Origin: Brettanomyces bruxellensis
Lineage: Eukaryota > Ascomycota > Pichiomycetes > Pichiales > Pichiaceae
Length of the DNA stretch: 64,000 bases
Assembly: GCF_011074885.1 (NCBI RefSeq)
Contig: NC_054686.1
Location: forward strand, 248,001 to 312,000
Direction: 5' to 3'
Part shown: in pieces, positions 58,053 to 64,000 of the stretch
Layout: every line of letters starts with the position of its first letter
How positions within the stretch are numbered: the first letter of the stretch is position 1
Made by a program: the position numbers and the translations under genes
Notes under the pieces: generated by a model
What the model was told of the DNA's origin: nothing
The model's input: only the letters and a program-made list of their open reading frames with translations
Databases searched by the model: none

Positions 58053-60113
58053 CTAATCAGCATTTCTCTGACTCTTGATTAATGAAATTTCAGTCCTGAG
58101 ATTATCTGTCTGCTTTTTAAGATCTATTAATGAAGCCATGCTCTTCATAAGTTCTTCAAACTTATGGCAGACTCTCGCAGTTGGCATCGTTGGCCTTGCC
58201 GCAATCCCGACCTCATTCAACATCTCAAACACCTTATTCTGCACCATTGGTTTAAAGCTAGGAAGCTTCTGTGATCTTAGTATAACTCCCGGCTGTATTT
58301 TCTCTTCGTGTAGTGATATACCGTAAACATCCATTTGCTCTTGAGTCAACCGTGAACGTAGCAAATTGTGTATTTCCATTCCTTCGTTATCGTATGGCAG
58401 AGATGAACCTGAATGCGACTCCGGAGAGGTTGATTTCTTCTTTCTTCTTGATGTTTTGCGGTTAACTCGCTGCTGTGCCTCCTGTTGCTTAACCTGCATT
58501 AGTTGAGTATGTGGCAACGCACTAGGTCCCAATTCTGGAGGAACTGGAGTCTCTGTCTTGCGTTTCTTCGATTTATCAGCATTCATGAGCACATTGTATA
58601 AGTCTGTCAATCCTTGTGATGTCATATATTTCTGAACAGAGCTAGAAGCCTGCGGGAAATCCAATAATTGAAGTAACTGTGCTCTTTCTATGAGCATTTT
58701 CTTTGCTGCCAACTCGAATTTTCGAGCTTCCACAACTAATGATTCTTCCTCGGCAATCTCTGTTGGTGTCCTCTCAATAAGATGCTCAAGGTATGATCTT
58801 CGTTCGTATTCCTTGTTTTTGTTAAATGATTTGAGACTCCTTATTAATGCGGCATCCTTAATTTCATCCCCACTCTTTTCTAATATTACAGCCGACACCT
58901 TATACAATCTGTCTTTCAAATCTTCTATAGTCCTTCCTTGCAACTTATCACCATCTGAGTTTGCATTATTCTGCATCTTATCTGAAATTGTATTATCATG
59001 CTGTTTCATTTCTCGTGAGCTATCCTTTCCCTTTTCAAATATTTTCTCCTGAGCTTTGGTTCCATCATCTGAATCTTTTATATCTGTTTCCCCCTTACTT
59101 TCTGCTTTGAGTAATTGATCTTCTTCCCCTTTCTGTGCCGATAAACTACTATCTGTATCTACTTTGACCTGTTTCTTTTCATTTTCAGTTTTCCCTCCAT
59201 CAGAAACTTTGGTCCGATCATTTTGCTTTTCATCCGCATGAGTATTTGTATCGTCATCTGTATTCTCTTTCCTTTCTACTTTCGTTTCTGCTTTCTTTTC
59301 TGCATTCGTTTCTGCATTCGTTTCTGCATTCGTTTCTGCTTCCTTTTCTGCTTCATCATCTTCCTTTGTATCTGACTCTTCTTTGGTCTTTATTTTTGAA
59401 TCCTCTTCCGTCACATTAGAAGAAGCTTTATTTTCATTTACCGCATCAGAAGGTACGTTTGTTTCCGAATCAGCTGTTTTCTTTACTGGAATATACTCAT
59501 AATTATCGGCAATCACCGCCCATCTTAAATCGTAAAGCTTCGCTATGTCAAAAAGATAACGAGTTTCGGAATAGTCCCAACCTTCGTCCAATCCTTTCAA
59601 ATTCTCATCATAATAAGCTTTAGTGAAGTCTGGAATTGCAAGCTTGGTATTGTATTTCTCAAATCGATACTTGTTCTTCAAGTTATCAGATTCTGCTGAC
59701 TCCTCTTTCTTTTCTGTAGTGCTTTTATTTAAAGTTAAATTGTCTTGACCACTTGTTGACTTGTCCGCTTCAGTAGATGTATTTTGAGATTTATTAACAG
59801 TAGTTTTGACCCAATGATGAAACTTCGGCCCGTTCTTCACTCCACTTCTTGGTGTAAATGCCTGCCATTCCCATTTCACTTCCTTGTTTAACTTCAGTTT
59901 TTCCTTGAATTTTATGGTGTTTCTTTTAACAGATACTGGCGGTAAGTTTGGACCAATAAGATTGAACAATTCCCGATTCATTTGGCCTGCCCTCTGGCGT
60001 TTGGCTGAATTAGCGGCATTTTCCTTCTGCTCAGATCTTTTTCTTTTGAGCTCATTTCCTTCCACCCGAGTTTTCTCGCTAATGTTTAAAACATCCAATA
60101 TGTCAGAAGTCAT
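58053..60113 (-). CDS. SWC4: SWR1/NuA4 chromatin subunit Swc4 (Eaf2, DMAP1 homologue)
   Basis: A 686-residue nuclear protein, longer than the 476 of S. cerevisiae Swc4. It is shared by the SWR1 H2A.Z-exchange complex and the NuA4 acetyltransferase. Residues 1-85 hold MTSDILDVLNI and WEWQAFTPRSG. The SANT-like DMAP1 domain is near 160-215 (YDENLKGLDEGWDYSETRYL and LYDLRWAVIADNYEY). The conserved C-terminal region spans about 425-686 (ERRSYLEHLIERTPTEIAEE, PTMPTARVCHKFEELM). An acidic Lys/Glu/Asp/Thr-rich insert of roughly 190 residues separates the SANT-like part from the rest and explains the extra length. Confidence 0.93.
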   Translation of the reverse strand: MTSDILDVLNISEKTRVEGNELKRKRSEQKENAANSAKRQRAGQMNRELFNLIGPNLPPVSVKRNTIKFKEKLKLNKEVKWEWQAFTPRSGVKNGPKFHHWVKTTVNKSQNTSTEADKSTSGQDNLTLNKSTTEKKEESAESDNLKNKYRFEKYNTKLAIPDFTKAYYDENLKGLDEGWDYSETRYLFDIAKLYDLRWAVIADNYEYIPVKKTADSETNVPSDAVNENKASSNVTEEDSKIKTKEESDTKEDDEAEKEAETNAETNAETNAEKKAETKVERKENTDDDTNTHADEKQNDRTKVSDGGKTENEKKQVKVDTDSSLSAQKGEEDQLLKAESKGETDIKDSDDGTKAQEKIFEKGKDSSREMKQHDNTISDKMQNNANSDGDKLQGRTIEDLKDRLYKVSAVILEKSGDEIKDAALIRSLKSFNKNKEYERRSYLEHLIERTPTEIAEEESLVVEARKFELAAKKMLIERAQLLQLLDFPQASSSVQKYMTSQGLTDLYNVLMNADKSKKRKTETPVPPELGPSALPHTQLMQVKQQEAQQRVNRKTSRRKKKSTSPESHSGSSLPYDNEGMEIHNLLRSRLTQEQMDVYGISLHEEKIQPGVILRSQKLPSFKPMVQNKVFEMLNEVGIAARPTMPTARVCHKFEELMKSMASLIDLKKQTDNLRTEISLIKSQRNAD
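59285..59356 (-). repeat. 12-bp coding tandem repeat in SWC4
   Basis: TTTCTGCATTCG occurs three times exactly at 59297-59332 with diverged copies on both sides. On the coding strand it encodes a four-residue AETN-type repeat within the acidic insert of Swc4. Confidence 0.85.
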
Positions 60114-60460
60114 TTTTGAATGCTCCGCGTTAGTCTTTTATTTTCCAACTATTAAATTTGTATATTTTGTATGTTATCAAAGAAATATGGTTCATAACTA
60201 TGTGCGATGAATGAAGGCTAAACTGTAAAAAATGAATGGATCTGTATATGGTGTATGGATTTTATATTTGGGCGGCCTACCCGCTGATGCATCCTAAAAT
60301 TTAAGTGCAAAGAAAATGCCTCCTTACATCAGTATATGATAGATCACAATCGCTGCTAATCCAGTCTTTTTTAAAGCTTCGTCTCTATTTCTCATCTGTA
60401 GGGTATCCAATTTCATTAAGGCAATTTTATAATTCTGTGTTCATACACCATTCTTTAACT
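60114..60460. other. Divergent intergenic region, SWC4 and CUL3
   Basis: About 350 bases. A GC-rich GGGCGGCC patch lies near 60271. The CUL3 frame is open upstream of its ATG but has no other ATG. No further gene recognised. Confidence 0.45.
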
Positions 60461-62929
60461 ATGAATCATAACATTGTTGGAAGGAGTCACACCAGAATCA
60501 GACCACCTAGAAAAGTTCTTTCGAGCTCAATTGATGTTGAAAAGTCATGGGATGTTTTGAGAAAAGCCGTAGAAGAGATTCAACAAAAGAATGCATCAAA
60601 ATTATCTTTTGAGGAATTATACAGAAGGGCATATAATTTGGTTTTACACAAGCATGGAAAGTTTCTTTATGATCGAATAGAAAAGCAAATAAGAGATTAC
60701 TTACGAGACACAGTACGTGTTAAACTCTTGGAAAAGCTGAAAGATACAGGCTCGGACGATCGGCAATTCCTTCTGGAGATAAATTCCCTTTGGGAGGATC
60801 ACCTCTTAAGTATGAGGATGATTAGTGATGTTTTGATGTATTTGGATAGGGTTTATGCCAAGGAATCACACTTACCATTAATTTACGATGTCGGACTAAA
60901 CGCTTTTAAAGATAGTGTTGTTAAATATAACGATCATGAGATCGGTAAGGAAGTTATAAGAATTGTCCTCGAGTTCCTTAATCAAAGTAGACATGGAATT
61001 ATTGTTGATAAATTTGTTATTAAAGCCATTATTTACATGCTAGAATCTCTCACAGAAACGGTCAACATCGATGTATCCAAAGTCACTGGCTCTACATCAT
61101 ATGGGGAAAACTATTACCTTCATTATTTCGAACCTAAGCTTTTAATCTCCGGACATGAATATTTCCAATCAAAAGTGAAGGAATTAATTGATCAACATTC
61201 TGGAGTATTATACATCGAAAAGATAGTTCAGCTCATTCAGGAAGAAGAGGCCAGAATACAAATGTACCTTCCTGAAGCATCTGGTCCAAAAATGGTAGAG
61301 TTGATGGATAATGATCTTATAACGCAGAATCTCGAATTTATCATGATGCTTGAAACCGATGGTTTGAATTCCTGGATTGCCGATTCTAACTATACCGTCC
61401 TAGGCCAATTGTTCAAATTGATAAGTCGTGTTGATTCAGATCATGAAATGCTTAAAAGACGGCTTAGAGCAATTATTTTATCAAATGGTAATGAATTAAG
61501 TCAAAACGTAAAACAGAGTGTGGAAAGTACACTTGCCAAAAAGAGGGAGGAAGAAGAGAAAAGAAAACAAATAGCCAAGTCTCACGGTAAGAAGCTTGTC
61601 ATTCGCCATAAATCTGGAAAAGAACAAACTACTCTATATGCTATAAAGTGGATTGAGAGTTTTTTGGAGCTCAAGAACAAATATGACGATATTTTGAGCA
61701 AATCGTTTGAAATGGACGTTGGTCTGAGTGAAGAGATTCAAGCAGGATTTTCTACCTTGATCAATACGAGCGAACGCTCAGAAGAATACCTTTCTCTATT
61801 TATTGACAATTGTATTAGGAAGTCTCTTAAAAATAAAGGTTCTGAAGAGATTGACCGTACATTAAATGACTGCATTTGTGTTTTCCGTTTTATTAAGGAC
61901 AAAGATGTGTTTGAAAAATACAATAGAAATCATCTAGCAAAAAGATTGCTCCAGCAAAAGTCCTTATCAAATGAAATAGAAATGAACATGATTACAAAGT
62001 TTAAACAGGAGATTGGTTCTTCCTTTACCGCACGCCTAGAAGGTATGTTTAAAGACATTAAAATCTCTCAGGAGATGAGCTCTGAATTTAACAATAAATT
62101 CGCCAGACAGGGACCTAAAGAAACAGCAGTGGGATCAAAGATCCGTGCTGCAAATAACGACAGAAAGTTAGAGTTTGATTTTTCTATATTGACACCAAGT
62201 TTTTGGCCTATGCCTATAAATAAGACTATGGAAAATGTGATCTTACCTCCTGAACTTCAAGTATTGCAAGATAGCGGTCAAGAATTTTATGATACCAAGC
62301 ATAAGGGTCGTAATCTCACATGGGCTCCAAACTTTGGAACTGTCGATATTCGGATGTATTACCCTGGTAAGAGTTATGAAGTCAATATGTCCACGTTGTC
62401 CGCTATTATAATTTTATCGTGTTTTAACAATGATGACTCCGATACAAAAGAGGTTTCATTTGAAAAGATATTGGAAGCCACTGGTATTCCTGAGCAGGAA
62501 TTGAAGCGTCATCTTCAATCAATATCTGTCGCTTCAAGAACAAGACTATTAAAAAAGATTCCGATGTCCCGGGATATTCATGCCGGTGATCATTTTAAAA
62601 TAAACAACCAGTTTAAATCACCACATACGAGAATCAAGGTTCTGACGGTTGCCTCTGCTTCGCATGTGGAAAATGATGTCGAACGTAATGGAACTTTGGA
62701 AGTGATAAGGAAATCTAGAATTGTGGAAACGCAGGCTGCGATAGTTCGTGTTATGAAGGCTAGGAGGGAGCTAAAGCATGAAGAATTGTTGAATGAAGTA
62801 ATAAAACAGTTAATCAACCGTTTTAAGCCGCAGCCTTCGTTTATCAAGGAACAAATTGAGGACTTAATAGATAAGGAGTATCTTAAAAGAGACGAAGGCA
62901 ATAGATCTGTTTATCAGTATCTAGCTTAG
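60461..62929 (+). CDS. CUL3: Cullin 3
   Basis: An 822-residue cullin, the scaffold of BTB-adaptor ubiquitin ligases. The N-terminal block WDVLRKAVEEIQQKNASKLS, SFEELYRRAYNLVLHKHG and LYDRIEK is specific to CUL3-type cullins. The cullin homology region is intact: SPEYLSLFID-like EEYLSLFIDNCIRK, KDVFEKYNRNHLAKRLL, and MITKFKQEIGSSFTARLEGM. The winged-helix end keeps the Nedd8 site Lys766 in AAIVRVMKARRELKHEELL and ends RSVYQYLA. It should therefore be neddylated and be a substrate of the signalosome, whose subunit 2 lies at 30.9 kb. I use the ATG at 60461 because upstream codons lack ATG and do not match cullins. The protein resembles animal CUL3 more than the diverged S. cerevisiae one. Confidence 0.95.
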   Translation: MNHNIVGRSHTRIRPPRKVLSSSIDVEKSWDVLRKAVEEIQQKNASKLSFEELYRRAYNLVLHKHGKFLYDRIEKQIRDYLRDTVRVKLLEKLKDTGSDDRQFLLEINSLWEDHLLSMRMISDVLMYLDRVYAKESHLPLIYDVGLNAFKDSVVKYNDHEIGKEVIRIVLEFLNQSRHGIIVDKFVIKAIIYMLESLTETVNIDVSKVTGSTSYGENYYLHYFEPKLLISGHEYFQSKVKELIDQHSGVLYIEKIVQLIQEEEARIQMYLPEASGPKMVELMDNDLITQNLEFIMMLETDGLNSWIADSNYTVLGQLFKLISRVDSDHEMLKRRLRAIILSNGNELSQNVKQSVESTLAKKREEEEKRKQIAKSHGKKLVIRHKSGKEQTTLYAIKWIESFLELKNKYDDILSKSFEMDVGLSEEIQAGFSTLINTSERSEEYLSLFIDNCIRKSLKNKGSEEIDRTLNDCICVFRFIKDKDVFEKYNRNHLAKRLLQQKSLSNEIEMNMITKFKQEIGSSFTARLEGMFKDIKISQEMSSEFNNKFARQGPKETAVGSKIRAANNDRKLEFDFSILTPSFWPMPINKTMENVILPPELQVLQDSGQEFYDTKHKGRNLTWAPNFGTVDIRMYYPGKSYEVNMSTLSAIIILSCFNNDDSDTKEVSFEKILEATGIPEQELKRHLQSISVASRTRLLKKIPMSRDIHAGDHFKINNQFKSPHTRIKVLTVASASHVENDVERNGTLEVIRKSRIVETQAAIVRVMKARRELKHEELLNEVIKQLINRFKPQPSFIKEQIEDLIDKEYLKRDEGNRSVYQYLA

Positions 62930-63129
62930 TCAGATATTGTTGGTGCTGCTTTCCCCGAATAGAATTTGGGAAAGCATCTTTCCATGGGGCCTTTTTTCCT
63001 CTGATTATTAAACCAAGAACTAGGATCCGAATCTGAAGACGGTAAATGATGAAAATGATAATATATATATGCATTTTTCATATATATAATTATATATGCG
63101 AATAATAGTTTATATTCAACCACGCAAGT

Positions 63130-64000
63130 CTAATCAACACGAGCCTCAGCCAAACTATGAAGAGTTCCGACATCATCATTCTTGTGCTTATCTTTCTTTG
63201 TTAATTTTTTGAGCTTGTGCTTGACAACCATAACAGGTGCAGGACTCTTGCGGATCATATAACTGGACAGGGAACCCATAAGAATACCTTTGATAGCTCT
63301 TTTGCCGCGTGATCCAACTATTACCAAAGTCGGCGATATTTCCTTTATCACGCAAACTATAAAATGACGCGGTATCGGATGGTGAGATGACTGTATTACG
63401 ACATGCACCTGAAGTTTTGTGAGTTTTAAAAGCGAGAGAACGTCCTTTGTGATCTTGTTCACATTCTCTGCGCGTATTTTTTCCCTCTCTTGTTGAGTAT
63501 GTCCGCATTTTATTGATGCACGTCTGGAAACTCGGCCATTTGTAGGCTCGATACCATTCAAGTGCATTGAGGAATACTGTTCATCCTCTATAACGTTCAT
63601 TATATAAAGAACACAACCATCGACAAGAACTGTACCAATGCACCATTCCAAAGCATTACTGCTTTCATCAGAAAAATCCATGCATAGAATAAATGTTCTA
63701 GGACGTTGCTTTCCTGATTTTGCTACTATCTCAAAAAAGTTGCCCCTTGTAATTGTCCGGACGCTTCTTTGTGTTTCTGGGAAAGATTCAATGTCGGAGA
63801 CTTTGATATTCTCGTTCAAAATCTTTGCCAACTCAGAGTCTATTTTTTCTTCAAAATCTCTCGTGTACGGTATGGCAAAGCCATCAGTTGGGTCTGAATC
63901 AGATGTGATCTTCTTCTTGTATTTTGCATATTCCTGTAATTTTTCCCTCCTTTTCGGATTCTGCCGATAGAACTTCTCCGGATCAACATGGATTCCAGAT
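63130..64000 (-). CDS. Universal stress protein family protein, 5' part missing
   Basis: The last 290 residues of a UspA-domain protein; the frame stays open to the right edge. Before the domain is a basic and acidic stretch (EKFYRQNPKRREKLQEYAKY). The UspA fold begins RTFILCMDFSDESSNALEWC, and the ATP-type motif is VGSRGKRAIKGILMGSLSSY followed by SPAPVMVVK, which keeps the G-2x-G-9x-G-S spacing. Between them an insert of about 30 residues carries RRASIKCG, a possible kinase site. A Lys-rich tail follows. Such proteins are common in filamentous fungi and fission yeast, and I recall no clear counterpart in S. cerevisiae. Function is unknown. It is convergent with CUL3 across 200 bases. Confidence 0.88.
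   Translation of the reverse strand, partial: SGIHVDPEKFYRQNPKRREKLQEYAKYKKKITSDSDPTDGFAIPYTRDFEEKIDSELAKILNENIKVSDIESFPETQRSVRTITRGNFFEIVAKSGKQRPRTFILCMDFSDESSNALEWCIGTVLVDGCVLYIMNVIEDEQYSSMHLNGIEPTNGRVSRRASIKCGHTQQEREKIRAENVNKITKDVLSLLKLTKLQVHVVIQSSHHPIPRHFIVCVIKEISPTLVIVGSRGKRAIKGILMGSLSSYMIRKSPAPVMVVKHKLKKLTKKDKHKNDDVGTLHSLAEARVD

Noticed and set aside
1..64000. tRNA genes, rRNA, CRISPR arrays, retrotransposons or LTRs
   Set aside because: No box B (GGTTCGAATCC-like) sequence, paired long terminal repeat, integrase or regular spacer array was seen by eye. The only reverse transcriptase is TERT. A tRNA scan and an LTR search would settle this.

Overview
This window is nuclear DNA from a budding yeast (Saccharomycotina). 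It is AT-rich, densely packed with nearly intronless orthologues of Saccharomyces cerevisiae genes on both strands, and carries T- and A-rich intergenic DNA, yeast-type promoter motifs and one short intron with a perfect TACTAAC branch site. CTG codons fall at conserved leucine positions in clathrin heavy chain, so the standard code is used and the CTG-Ser clade is unlikely. Retained CUL3, CSN2 and a universal stress protein, together with base composition, suggest a Pichiales-type yeast (Brettanomyces, Komagataella or a relative). That placement is inference. No tRNA, rRNA, CRISPR array or transposon was recognised.

Layout. 1-8.8 kb: 3' end of CSL4 (exosome), an alternative NADH dehydrogenase (NDE type), IES2 (INO80 complex), a DUF2470 membrane protein and ALG13, with two long gene-free gaps. 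8.8-16 kb: a PIR cell-wall protein with a long upstream region, then CHC1 (clathrin heavy chain). 16-30.6 kb: MRI1 (methionine salvage), an Nnf2/AcrB-like membrane protein, a probable RRG8, ESP1 (separase), SHM1 with a spliced mitochondrial presequence, and an unrecognised acidic/basic protein. 30.8-43 kb: a CSN2-type COP9 signalosome subunit with a long C-terminal extension, LOC1, a Big1/Voa1-like membrane protein, ERG24, MET22, ALG6 and a membrane-anchored GH17 glucanase. 43.3-50 kb: an MMS22/Mus7-type replication-repair gene that is split between two overlapping frames. 50-64 kb: BUD6, TERT (EST2), TAD3, a probable NKP2, GIM3, SWC4, CUL3 and a universal stress protein that runs off the right edge.

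The genes are ordinary housekeeping neighbours rather than an operon-like system. Functional threads recur: N-glycan synthesis (ALG13, ALG6), cell wall (PIR, GH17, Big1-like), sulfur and one-carbon metabolism (MRI1, SHM1, MET22), cullin biology (CUL3, CSN2, and MMS22, a known partner of the cullin Rtt101), and chromosome maintenance (ESP1, MMS22, TERT, NKP2, IES2, SWC4). Several promoters carry sites that fit the gene they precede: a Cbf1 box before MET22, a sterol element before ERG24, and a MluI cell-cycle box before MMS22.

The observations most worth a second look are the MMS22 frame break at an A6 run, a Gly-to-Val change in the FAD-binding motif of the NADH dehydrogenase, the duplicated N-terminal module of MMS22, the CSN2 extension, a cell-cycle-box cluster far upstream of the PIR gene, and a 21-bp minisatellite.
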